A DNA stretch of 64,000 nt from Bedellia somnulentella (lineage: Eukaryota > Arthropoda > Insecta > Lepidoptera > Bedelliidae), in contig OY755180.1 of assembly GCA_963576735.1 (NCBI GenBank), positions 18,628,678-18,692,677 on the forward strand, in the 5' to 3' direction. Both the position numbers and the translations under genes were made by a program. The notes under the pieces are model-generated. The model saw only the letters and a list, made by a program, of their open reading frames with translations, did not search any database and had not been told where the DNA came from. Each line of letters opens with the position of its first letter. The stretch's first letter is position 1. This document shows positions 53,290-63,830 of this stretch, one piece after another.

Positions 53290-53446
53290 AATATTTTTGT
53301 TGTTATAGCGGCAACAGAAATACATCATTCCTAAAAATTTCAGCTCTCTAGCTATCACGGCTTAGAAGATACAGCCTGAAGACAGACAGACAGCGGAGCC
53401 TTAGTAATAGGGTCCCGTTGTAACTTTTGGTACGGAACCCTAAAAA
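53290..53446 (-). repeat. Dispersed repeat, 'GGGTTCCGTA' family, minus strand
   Basis: The plus strand ends in 'GGTACGGAACCCTAAAAA', preceded by 'GACAGACAGACAGC' and 'AATTTCAGCTCTCTAGCTAT'. It is related in layout to 61071-61707 but clearly a different subfamily. Confidence 0.65.
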
Positions 53447-54988
53447 TCCATTAATCCAAGTACACGTCTCTTAAAAATGGTACCTAGACCAGTGTTTAGA
53501 GACGCAATGTCCCAAACAGCAGCATTGATCATAAAAGCATTTAAATAGAACTTAAAAGTCATTAGAACACACTTCTCGTATCTAAAACTATCTACGCCAT
53601 TTCACTTTCATTACAATAATCGATGTTACCCTATTACACCATAAAGTAATATGTAACTACAATAAAACTCCAATCGCAATGAATAATAGATTTCACGTAT
53701 ATCAGTTATGTCAGTCGAATAGATACATTAAAATTAAAAGATCGATCGCGCGATAGTGCTGTACTATGACCCGGCGCGTGTCAGCCGTCATCACTTACGA
53801 TTGTTCGATTATTGCTACGATGTTTCATTCATCGGAACTATTACTACTTTAGTAGGTTATTGATTGAGCAGCTTAAGTATGTATTGAGGTTTGTTGCGGG
53901 GTTGTGAGAACTGTGGCAGTGGTTTGGGGTGTAAGGTACACTGACCTGATGTTACATTTTGATTTAGGTAATTGATGTGGTATTTTTTATTCTCTGGAGG
54001 AAAATACGGCAATTTGTGAGGAAAGAAGTTATACAAGTCACGCTTTTAAGCTTCGCGTATATTTTTTTTTATCACAACAGCCAACTTAACTTGAAAAGTT
54101 ATAAATTTTCTCTGGCAGAAGTACAATATTGTTACTTGCAATAACATAACTAGTAAAATGATTATAACTTTAGCTAATATACTCTAGACTAGACCAAGTG
54201 AGTGGTCTGTGGTCTCTATCAACTTTCAAATTCAACTTTGGCCTATAGGTATAATTTTATAACAAACCCTAAGTTTACCTTCTTATGGCAGCCAGCCTGT
54301 CAAAATGAATTGACAACTTTGCACAAACAAATAATTATTTCATTTTCAAATATACTCATTACTGTTTTGGAGATTTTACTTAGTAGATGTATGTACTAAA
54401 CATAAAACATACGTTGAATATTAAAATATTCGTGAAAAAATACGTTATTTGACCCATGAACTTAAAGCCCACGTACAAATCTACGATCGACAAGTAATAT
54501 TCTCAGCTGGCAACTCAACTGAGTCAATCCAAAGAGAATTTCAGCGTCTTTGATATATCACCTCATTTCTGATGCAAATAATATTAGATGGCACATAAAA
54601 GTGTGTGGCAGCATTGCGTGCGTGACTGAATACTGTAGTAGGGGCCCATTATGGTAATGGGCGTAGGCGCACGTAAACTAATATCGTTAGTGGGATATTG
54701 TCGCGCGGGAAAAATGGCAAGATGGCGTCTCGACGGATTTTTCATTAATTTGCTGGGGTTGAGAGGTTACGGTGATGGCGTGGCCTGGATTTTTGGATGC
54801 GGTGCCAAAGATCATTGATTTGGTAAAGCGTTTAGAATAATTTGACTAGATAAATAATAATTTAAATATTTTTGTTCATGAAAACCTCATGTGAGGATTA
54901 TTACTAATATATAAAGAATAATATATAAAATACTACTTAAACGTGTAAAAGAAATAAAGGATAGAAGAATTTCGCGCTGGCAGCCATT
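53447..54988. other. Repeat-poor; GC-richer island 54560-54800
   Basis: The island includes a perfect 8-bp-arm hairpin GCCCATTA TGG TAATGGGC (54644-54662) and 'GTCGCGCGGGAAAAATGGCA'. No domain was recognised in the short frames. Confidence 0.4.
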
Positions 54989-55061
54989 GACACGGTAGCT
55001 CAATTGGCAGAGCGACGGGGGCGTATACCCGAGGTCGCGGGTTCGATTCCCGCCTGTGTCG
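54989..55061 (+). tRNA. tRNA-like gene, anticodon arm defective
   Basis: 73 nt in exact tRNA layout. The acceptor stem (GACACGG / CTGTGTC) has one G-U pair, the D arm is GCTC...GAGC, the T arm is GCGGG TTCGATT CCCGC, the discriminator is G, and a T5 run starts four bases downstream (pol III stop). Internal boxes A and B are intact. The anticodon stem at standard positions is ACGGG/ACCCG with three mismatches. A slipped CGGG/CCCG stem gives an eight-base loop 'GGCGTATA', so no anticodon can be assigned safely. The best reading is a tRNA pseudogene or tRNA-derived element. Weakly inverted AT-rich flanks (54954-54975 versus 55061-55090) surround it. Confidence 0.6.
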
Positions 55062-55604
55062 AAATTTTTCTTTTCTTTATTTATTCTTTATATATAAGAT
55101 AAATAATGTTAAAAGTAATTCAGTTTGCAGAATAAACGAGACTTAAAACGTTTTATCTTCGCAACAGTATTAGATTAGGCATGATGCGAGTATGATATCA
55201 TAATTTAATCTGCAGCCATATTATATCATACTTTCGTAATATAAAACTGTTCCCTATCTACCCAAGCAATTTCGCCACAAAAACCCAGTTTAAACAAATC
55301 TTGTGAGTGAGTAAAACGACCACTCTCATTCCTTTTTAAAAAAAGAATTTATTCAAAAACCTACGATTTAAAACTGTAATTCACGTAAAGAAGATATTCC
55401 CGGGTTGTTTGCCCAGTTGCTCACAGAGGTTTAACTCAATATTGCTGTGTGTACAAACAAAATAAAAGTCTCTTAAAACTTCCACAGAGAGTCTATATGA
55501 AAAATGTTATTTGAAAATCCCTAGCTTTTAATGACTCTTTTGATTCTGTAACGTACTTAGGTTTTGCGATTGCGATGAAAAGGTTTAATTAAAAATGTTT
55601 TTAT
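55062..55604. other. No gene seen
   Basis: AT-rich unique sequence without a recognisable feature. Confidence 0.35.
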
Positions 55605-55665
55605 TTTTGTCGTGTAGTGTCAGACTTATGTTGTCGTGTAGTGTCGGTTACAATAATATTATTCT
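55605..55665 (+). repeat. RS head, doubled, rest absent
   Basis: 'GTCGTGTAGTGTCAG' and 'GTCGTGTAGTGTCGGTTACA' occur ~24 bases apart, followed by unrelated DNA. It is only a duplicated 5' head, which is unusual for a retroposon that normally loses its 5' side. Confidence 0.65.
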
Positions 55666-55895
55666 ATCTCTGCACGTTAAAAACGTTACATACAGAGTAA
55701 AAAAACATAAAAAAATGTTTACGCGGATCGGACGTAGTCGTTATACTATAAATCTCTCATCCAAAAAGATATTCAATGATTCAATAAAGAGAGTTAAAAA
55801 GGGATGATTACTTTACAAACGGTTCAGAAGTTCTGATTTCGTAGTTCGTAGTTGTACGAACTTACCCTTTTGTATGTAATATACATATACACATG

Positions 55896-56011
55896 ACGTT
55901 AGTTCCCATTGGGGTAGGCCTCTACCTACTTTGCATGATCCTGGCAAACCTCTCTAGTTTCGTTCACATCCATCAATCTTTTCATACATGCTCTTTCATT
56001 CTTCATACTTC
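55896..56011 (-). repeat. RTE LINE 3' end, tail lost
   Basis: 'TTCCCATTGGGGTAGGCCTC', 'ATGATCCTGGCAAACCTCTC' and 'CACATCCATCAATCTTTTCA' follow the LINE closely, but ~10 bases around 'GACTATCGATCGC' are missing. Confidence 0.8.
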
Positions 56012-56039
56012 AATAAATGTGTTTCGTCGATAAGAATTA

Positions 56040-56330
56040 CAAATAAAGTGCCCTAGTTTCTGAATTCTCCAAGATCATTTAGCAATGCAAATGGCTGGCC
56101 CAGCAGAAGTTTCCCGTTTCAGTAACCGCGACATGTTGTAATTGGCGGCCGACAGCTGAGCTGTGGAATCCGATACAGCCGTCGGCCACGGCTCTAGCTG
56201 TCTAATTGAGCTGATTACATTTAACAGCTTGATGAAGTGGTTTACATTGATTTTGCCATGGCTGCATTGCAAGAAGTGTAACCAGAGGTTCGGATTTGAA
56301 AATGTTAACCTGTCTACCTCCAATTGGATG
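56040..56330. other. GC-richer unique island
   Basis: Includes an octamer-like ATGCAAAT (56086-56093), 'GGCGGCCGACAGCTGAGCTG' and 'CCGTCGGCCACGGC'. The minus strand is open for 82 codons but unrecognised. It could be conserved non-coding or regulatory DNA. Confidence 0.25.
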
Positions 56331-57687
56331 CGGTTTTTTTTTTATAAAACCGTGACCAGGTTACAAGTGGAAACCATAACAGACAGTTAAGTTAGGACTT
56401 AGTTAATGTTTTTTTGTCGTTTTTGAATATCAAAAATTGGCAAATTATATTGTTTTTTACTTACAATTTTCACTTGGTTATTCACATGGTTGGGATTGAA
56501 AGCCAGGATTAATAGAGTGTTGACACCATTAAGTTGTTTTCATTTATTACTTTGTGTCTGAGTGAAAGAATTCTTCGGGCTTTTATTAAAACCTACAGTA
56601 ATTCAATAGATATAATGTTGCAAGAATAGTATGATTTAAGATGTCTGATTAACAGATAAAGGGTTTATATTTGTACAAGTTGTTGAAACTAAATGAAATT
56701 TTAACAAAAAATTGACATACTTAAATTATAAAGTATAATATTTTTGAAAAGTACTAAAGCACTAATAGATTCTGTTTTGGGTCGCCAAAGTCGCTATCTC
56801 TGGAAATGAGCATTATTTATTTATCATCATAAACATATTGTCATTTTATGCCTCACTGAAACCAATATTACTGTTAACGATGTGATCGTAGTTTTGGCCC
56901 CAATTTCAACAATAGTTTATTTGGAAAGAATTGCCTAAATTGTATTCGACTACAATACATTCCTTAACCGATAGAACACGATTTGCTTGCAATCAAACCG
57001 AAGAATCAGATTCAAATGGAAGCTATTTAGATTAAATACAAAAGAAGTAAGTGGAATTCTAAATGCATCTATCCAATTACACGAAACGGAAAGCAAGGGA
57101 AACAGCAAAAGCAATTACGACTACCCGCATCTTGGCAAAGGAGAATTCAACGATAAAAATATGGCATCCGTTCTGTTTCCCCTATAGCCTTTGTTTGTAC
57201 TCGAATGTTTGCTAATATAGATTAGAAAATAACATGCTCTCTTGAAATATGACTTTTTGTTTTTGAAATCGGAACGGAACACAAAATGGCGGAATTAGTT
57301 GAAAGAACGTTCCGTTGTACGTCTTTGCACTGTTTCGATTTTATTGGATTTGGTTTTTGATTTGTTTTATTGCATTGTTGCAGGTATGTTGGAGTGAAAT
57401 TTGAGGTTGCAATACTTTTCTAAATAAAGGTTTGTTAGCTTTTTAGATATGGTTTACTGAGCAATCGTATGTAGTTTGTAATAATTTGAAAAAATAGAAA
57501 TTCTGGAATTTATGTTTAACAACCACAATATAAATTGAAAAAAAAATCCGTCAATAATTTAACCCACGCAAAACCAGTTATGATCTAAACTTCTTATTTT
57601 AATATATTTATTTTTTAGGCCCTTCTGTTTTAGTTTCTCACGTTTTATATGAGAATTATTAATTGAAAAGAAGAATAAAGTCTTCTT
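56331..57687. other. No gene seen
   Basis: AT-rich unique DNA up to the edge of the long-TIR element. The 66-codon frame at 56987-57187 has no recognisable domain. Confidence 0.35.
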
Positions 57688-58050
57688 AGTCCGGTCAATT
57701 TAGGTCTAAAATAAGGAGGAAGGTTACATAAATTCATAAGAAGCTGAAAATTGGCACAATTGTTCAAAACATGATTATAAATGAAACCTCAAAAGTCCCC
57801 ATCGTTCCGAGGTGTGCTAAAAATTTTACACGAGGTCAAAGGTCAAAAACATGAGTTTTTTGCGATTTTAAGCGAAACGGTGAGTCTTTTCGCAAAATCA
57901 CCCCTGTACGAAATTGTAGATCAGAAAATTCTCTACAAAAAAGATACCAATATTTTTTTCCTAAAAGCCACCATTTTGAAGATATAACGCGTTGAAAAGT
58001 TCGATCATTGGTAATCTTCATACTTTGCACATGTTCGCCACGTATGAACA
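57688..58050 (+). repeat. Left TIR, copy 1
   Basis: Shared with 58635-59010 (direct) and 59620-59981 (inverted). Internal phrases: 'CATCGTTCCGAGGTGTGCTA', 'TTTTGCGATTTTAAGCGAAA', 'CATTGGTAATCTTCATACTT'. Confidence 0.85.
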
Positions 58051-58550
58051 TCACTTATAAAATAAGTAATAAAAAGCAAGTACAACTAGCTTCTTTACCT
58101 CCAACCTCAGTAGCTGCTCACCAACATTTATTTCGGGTATATTACCAAGTTTAAGTGTGGCTTGTTAATCAGCTGGTCCCTAAAGACTGGGGTTGGAAGT
58201 TGGTCGACAATACATTAGAGCCAGTTCTAACTTTACTTCCACCAGCACCTGAGAAACTTCTCAACTCAATATTTTGCAACTGTAAAAAAGGTTGTCATGC
58301 TAAATGTGGATGCAGAAAAGTTGGACTGTTTTGTTCCCTGGCATGCACAAACTGCCAAGGCCGATCGTGGTCTAATGTTGAGTCAGCTCATCTAGAAGAC
58401 TCATATGATACCAATGAGGAATCGCTAGTGGGACAGTTGATCTGTGAAATAGAAGAAAAAGAAGAAGAAAAACAGGAAGAAGAACAAGAAGAAGACGAAG
58501 AACAAGAAACAGTAATCCTGGAAAATGACGAATCAGACGAGGAATATTAA
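58044..58550 (+). pseudogene. CXC-type Cys-rich C-terminal fragment, copy 1, one stop
   Basis: One frame runs from the ATG at 58044, on the inner edge of the TIR, to TAA at 58550, broken only by TAA at 58152-58154. The other copy has CAA at that site. After 'LPPTSVAAHQHLFRVYYQV' comes 'PKDWGWKLVDNTLEPVLTLL', then a cysteine cluster C-x-C-x3-C-x3-C-x-C-x6-C-x3-C-x2-C reminiscent of Tesmin/TSO1-like CXC motifs, and a Glu-rich acidic tail ending 'DESDEEY'. Proteins with this ending are common in arthropod genomes as uncharacterised transposon-like proteins; the function is unknown to me. The final cysteine seen in the second copy is Trp here ('GRSWSN'). Confidence 0.65.
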
Positions 58551-58634
58551 TCATTTCATTTTCAATTACACCGCCATTATTTTAACCAACCGATATGTAC
58601 AATAATATTTTACAATAGTTTTAAAACATGATAT

Positions 58635-59010
58635 AGTCCGGTCGATTTAGGCCTAAAATAAGGAGGAAGGTTACATAAATTCATAAGAAGCTGAAAATTG
58701 GCACAATTGTTCAAAACATGATTATAAACGAAACCTCAAAAGTCCCCATCGTTCCGAGGTGTGCTAAAAATTTTACACGAGGTCAAAGGTAAAAAAAATG
58801 AGTTTTTTGCGATTTTAAGCAAAACGGTGAGTTTTTTCGCAAAACACCCCAGTACAAAATTGTAGATCAAAAAATTCTCTACAAAAAAGATATTTATATT
58901 TTTTTTCCTAAAAGCCACCATTTTAAAGATATAACGTGTTGAAAAGTTCGATCATTGGTAATTTTCATACTTTGCACATGTACGCCACGTATGAACATCA
59001 CTTATAAGGT
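58635..59010 (+). repeat. Left TIR, copy 2 (internal)
   Basis: Starts AGTCCGGTCGATTTAGG directly after the 3' UTR of copy 1, so an end sequence is buried inside the element. Confidence 0.85.
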
Positions 59011-59022
59011 GTTATAACTTAA

Positions 59023-59472
59023 ACCTCAGTAGCTGCTCACCAACATTTATTTCGGGTATATTGCCAAGTTCAAGTGTGGCTTGGTAATGAGCTGGACCCT
59101 AAAGACTGGGGTTGGAAGTTGGTCGACAATACATTAGAGCCAGTTCTAACTTTACTTCCACCAGCACCTGAGAAACTTCTCAACTCAATATTTTGCAACT
59201 GTAAAAAAGGTTTTAATGCTAAATGTGGATGCAGAAAAGTTGGACTGTCTTGTTCCCTGGCATGCACAAACTGCCAAGGCCGATCGTGCTCTAATGTTGA
59301 GTCAGCTAATCTAGAAGACTCATATGATACCAATGAGGAATCGCTAGTGGGACAGTGGATCTGTGAAATAGAAGAAAAAGAAGAAGAAGAAGAACAGGAA
59401 GAAGAACAAGAAGAAGACGAAGGACAAGAAACAGCAATCCTGGAAAATTACGAATCAGACGAGGAATATTAA
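59023..59472 (+). pseudogene. CXC-type Cys-rich C-terminal fragment, copy 2
   Basis: Open from 59023 to TAA at 59472 with no in-frame ATG at the front. The N-terminal coding bases kept by copy 1 ('NKKQVQLASLPP') are deleted here. It reads 'HQHLFRVYCQVQVWLGNELD', then the WGW and cysteine-cluster region and the acidic tail. One cysteine of the cluster is replaced ('CKKGFNAKCGC' for 'CKKGCHAKCGC'), while the later 'GRSCSN' cysteine is intact. Confidence 0.65.
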
Positions 59473-59619
59473 TCATTTCATTTTCAATTACACAGCCATT
59501 ATTTTAACCAACCGATATGTACAATAATATTTTACAATAGTTTTAAAACAAATAAAATCACTGCAGATCCGTGGAATAGGCCTACAGGAGATGTCACGTT
59601 AAAATAAAACGCGCTAAGT

Positions 59620-59981
59620 ACACTACCTCATAGGTGGCTTGGAAACGTGTGCAAAGTATGAAGATTACCAATGATCAAACTTTTCATCGCGTTATATCTT
59701 CAAAATGGTGGCTTTTAGGAAAAAAATAATCGGTATCTTTTTTGTGGAGAATTTTTTGATCTACAATTTTGTACTGGGGTGTTTTGCGAAAAAACTCACC
59801 GTTTCGCTTAAAATCGCAAAAAACTCATTTTTTTGACCTTTGACCTCGTGTAAAATTTTTAGCACACCTCGGAACGATAGGGACTTTTGAGGTTTCATTT
59901 ATAATAATGTTTTGAACAATTGTACCAATTTTCAGCTTCTTATGAATTTATGTAACCTTGAATGTATAAATTGACCGGATT
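59620..59981 (-). repeat. Right TIR (inverted)
   Basis: Reverse complement of the left TIR. Its outer ~25 bases are diverged or shortened ('ATACATTCAAGGTTACAT' against 'GGTCTAAAATAAGGAGGAAGG'). Confidence 0.85.
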
Positions 59982-61070
59982 ATTCTATTAACTACAAAAC
60001 ATTCTTGACTAAATTTGCTTCAATAAACCTTTTCTATACAAAAAAGTTCTATTCATTATTTGGAATTCTACAAAAAGTTTCACTGTAATTCGTATTTTCC
60101 CATTTATATTTAGAACTGTAATGGCCGTAGCCAGTCTAATTGTAAATTATTCATCATTCCGCTTCAAAGACTATTAAAATCAACATAATGGGCGCGAAAA
60201 ATCCGGCTGTTTCTGTTATACTCTTTTCAATATTTAATAGGTAAACGTTTCTTTGGGAAAAACAGGCACTTACAATAACGCTGATTTGAATTTTGGCTTA
60301 CTTTTACCGTTCTTATTTTGTTACATATTCACATAAATTCGGTGGCTGTTTTCTTATTCACGGTTCGAGTTGTAATATCTTTTTTTGTTTGTATCATTGT
60401 AAATGAGTTTAGCAACAAAGGAGTATCAAGATTGTCATCGCCATCAATATTCTTGGCCTACCCTAATAAGAATTGATGCCTTGTGTGTAAGAAAATATTG
60501 TTATTGAGATACCTGAAACATATAAAGCGATCTTAGTTAATTGGTTGGCAACCAATCCCCATAATCCTTTATTTCAACAGCTTTTGTTTTACATTTTCGA
60601 TCTGAAGACATGCTATTTTCAAATCTTAGTTAATAACTTTAAAACCATAGCCGTACGGAAAAAAAACTATTGATCCCTTAGTTGCCTCATAAGTATAATA
60701 ATAGCAGAAGAAGGAATAATGTTGATCTAAAACGCCACTTATCTGGTCATACGTATATATAACAATGATAAATAAAATCAGGAAATCAGCAAGCATACAC
60801 TAGAGGCAGTTGCTAAGTGAAAACACATTGGAAGTGTCAACAATCCCAAGTATCCGATGTTAGGTTAGGACTCAATCAAACTTAACAAGTGTCGGTACTA
60901 ACCGTTTGTTGGGCGAGCAATCGATTCAGATTCCAATTAACAACACAAACAATGCATTCGATTACTGACTCGATCGCAGTGCTCGGTTCGCGTGAATACC
61001 ATTCGCCTCATAACTTTGCTTACTTGCTTTGTATCAAACGTCTTTGTGGAACTTATTGTTTTTTCTTCTG
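59982..61070. other. No gene seen
   Basis: AT-rich. A short RTE-like phrase ('TTGGCCTACCCTAATAAGAA', ~60452) and an RS-like phrase ('TCCCTTAGTTGCCTCATAAG', ~60675, minus) are too short to call. Confidence 0.35.
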
Positions 61071-61707
61071 TTTTTAGGGTTCCGTAGCCAAATGGCAAAA
61101 ACGGGACCCTTATAGATTCGTCATGTCTGTCTGTCTGTCCGTCCGTCCGTCCGTCCGTCCGTCCGTATGTCACAGCCAGTTTATTCCGAAACTATAAGAA
61201 CTACATTATTGGAAATTGGTGCGTAGATGTATTCTGTAAACCGCATTAAGATTTTAAAATAAAATCTGAAAAAAAAAACCAAAATTTTTAGGGTTCCCCA
61301 TACATAGAACTGAAACTCAAATTTTTTTTTTTCATCAAACCTATACGTGTGGGGTATTTATCAAAAGGTATTTGAAAATGATGTTGAGGTTTCTTATATC
61401 ATTTTTTTCAAAACTGAATAGTTTGCGCGAGAGACTTTTTCAAAGTGCTATAATGTGTCCCCCCCCCGTAACTTCTAAAATATGGGCATGATAATACTGA
61501 AAAAAATATATGATGTGTATTACTATACAAACTACTAACGAAAATTGGTTTGAATGAGATCTAGCCCGTAGTTCTATTTTTAAACGTCATAAATCAAATG
61601 ACTTACCTAATTTGGCTCCCATGATTTTCACACAAACGGGATTTTCTATATATATGATAGTACGGAACCCTTAGTGCGCGATCCGACTCGCACTTGGCCG
61701 GTTTTTT
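61071..61707 (+). repeat. Dispersed repeat 'GGGTTCCGTA ... CACTTGGCCGG', complete
   Basis: Starts 'TTTTTAGGGTTCCGTAGCC' and ends 'CCGACTCGCACTTGGCCGG'. Subterminal GGGTTCCGTA near the start and TACGGAACCC near 61660 are inverted. A (GTCT/GTCC)n run lies at 61123-61166. The antisense frame across it is a shadow. This repeat style is widespread in Lepidoptera; its class is not certain. Confidence 0.75.
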
Positions 61708-63830
61708 CGACATGTAAATGAGGTTTTCAATTTGAACTCGTGTGTTATAATAGTTTGAGTAATACCGGTATATGCTGCATTTTACATACAAACATATACG
61801 TAGAAACTATCGATTGTTACTTTGTGCGTTTTTGACAAAACCCTGGAGCTTTATATACGTTCAGGTGTTTTTTTCCTTATTGAGGTAGTTTGCCTACATT
61901 CTATGCTAACATTTTAATAAACTTAAAATGAATAAATAATTAATCATAAATATTTTCCGCATTTCCTATAAACAGTCTCCTATTCATTCCCTATCCTCTT
62001 CTCAGCCTTCTTTTCCCCAACAGTATTTTTTACTCATAAAAGTAACATTAAGATTCTCATTACTAAAATGCTTTATAAATGACACCGCGGATTGCAATCC
62101 GCAGCGACACACACACACACCATAATAACACGTAATCCGCTCTCAAAGCAGTAAAACTGGAAAAATCCTGTTATAAAATTTTAAGCGTCTCTTTTCAATA
62201 TGGCGGCTTTCCCGCGGTTTTAATCTGATTACATGTATTACAAAGTATTTGCTCTAGTTACTTCCTTTTTGTTTGCAGCCGTAGTATGCGAGTTAAAAGA
62301 AGCATGAAATTAGTGTGAGTGCAGTAGTAATGAGATTAATTAGAAGTTATTTTATGTAAGGTTATATACGACAGGGTTAGAATCAAAGAGATTTGTGAAA
62401 GATATGGTGTTGAAAAAAAGTTGCAAAAAAGGTAGAAAGAGAAATGTTGAGGTTGTTTGGGTCGACGGAGAGAACGGATTGGAAAATTAATGAATGTGAG
62501 AGAAACGAGAGCGGCGATCCATTATTTCTGCCTAGCCAAAGGAAATTAATAGTATAGGATAAAAGAAAGATGGAAAAATAATATTCCTTGCCAGCAACTA
62601 AATACTGCTAGATTGATTACAACTTGGCTCGTATTCTACACAATTCCACGTAGAGCCAGCTCTGCAAAAATTACAAGCGCTCTGTATTTATTCGGAAAAG
62701 CTGCATTTCGTTCTAACAGCTGGCCGGAACCGGAAGTACAAACAGCAATTTACTCAAAACAAAAACCGCCATTATACGAACTGGCGTAAACTTAACTATA
62801 GCTCACAGAATCGCTTGTCGTTGAAAAACTGTTTGGAGTTTGAAATTGTTTATTTTTCATTGCTTCTAAATAATAGCGTATCAGGGTGGACTATAACTAC
62901 CCATTATTTTTTAAAACTGATGAGCCAGTTGACAAATGAATCTAGTAATAAGATATGACCCAGCAACAAATCATTTATACTGACATCGTAACGTGATGGT
63001 GCTATTACAGTAGAGCTATGCAAGGATATTAATCCATGATTTAATTTGAATTGATTGGATGAAACTGTGTTCTCATAAAACCAATAGAATTGCTTCAATT
63101 ACCTGTATGGGAGATATGTAAAAACACATTAACTTCTCATATCTGTAGTACATCACAGCCTTAAGTTGTTTTGTGGTCAACTGCCTACTTGCTGTAACGC
63201 CTAGAACTCAAGACACAAGTAGGTCCCCGGGACGAACTCTTAGTGAAAATGTCGATTAGTTTTAGGGGCTAAATATCGTGATTGTTAAACACCATATTAG
63301 GCTAGGCTTAAGCTCTTTGGTTGGGAAAAATATGAGTTGTGATAATCATTCATTTCACTTATAAAAAGCTGTATTATTCATGAGTGAAAGGCATCATATA
63401 TTATTGTGTAAAAAATAATTACTTTTTCATTTAAGCCGCTTTTGCTTCACGAGCAACTCATCGCTGGTGCACTCGTCCATTCATAAATTAATTTAAAAAA
63501 TAATCGATTATAAATATATAGTTATATATACATAGTTATTTAGTTCAACGATGATATTAAAAGCATGGTTTATGAGTGTAAGTTGGATGGTTCCCAATTT
63601 AAGATCGTCAAGGACCGCAATTAAATTTTGCGCATTCCCGAATCTAGTTGAGGTAATAAATACCGTGTGACCTTATTTCGTTCTACGTAATTCACTTAAG
63701 TGAAAATTACATGATATTTCGTGTATTTCGTAGAAATTAATATGTTGTTTCTGGATTACATTAATGTTTTATATGAAGTGGTGTTTTTATTTATTTCTAT
63801 GTGTGTTTTAAATATGTGTCGCACTGATCA
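61708..63830. other. Repeat-poor; two RTE relics
   Basis: Weak LINE-like phrases at ~61797-61845 (minus, 'AGAAACTATCGATTGTTACT') and ~62400-62545 (plus, 'GAAATGTTGAGGTTGTTTGG' and later 'CTGCCTAGCCAAAGG'). A (CA)n run lies near 62108-62121. The other short frames are unrecognised. Confidence 0.4.

Larger units (their letters stand above)
57688..59981 (+). mobile_element. Long-TIR element with Cys-rich protein tail, left half duplicated
   Basis: The left end starts AGTCCGGTCAATTTAGG; the right end, inverted, starts AATCCGGTCAATTTA. The inverted repeats are ~350 bp (57688-~58050 and ~59620-59981). Between them a unit of TIR plus protein C-terminus plus 3' UTR occurs twice in direct tandem (57688-58634 and 58635-~59550), and then a single right TIR. 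The structure suggests a TIR DNA transposon that lost most of its transposase gene by internal deletion, followed by tandem duplication of the left part. I cannot name the superfamily; no catalytic domain is left. Border TSDs were not resolved. Confidence 0.75.

Noticed and set aside
58372..58554. Leu-rich minus-strand frame opposite the acidic tail
   Set aside because: It is the antisense of the GAA-rich Glu tract in the Cys-rich fragment.
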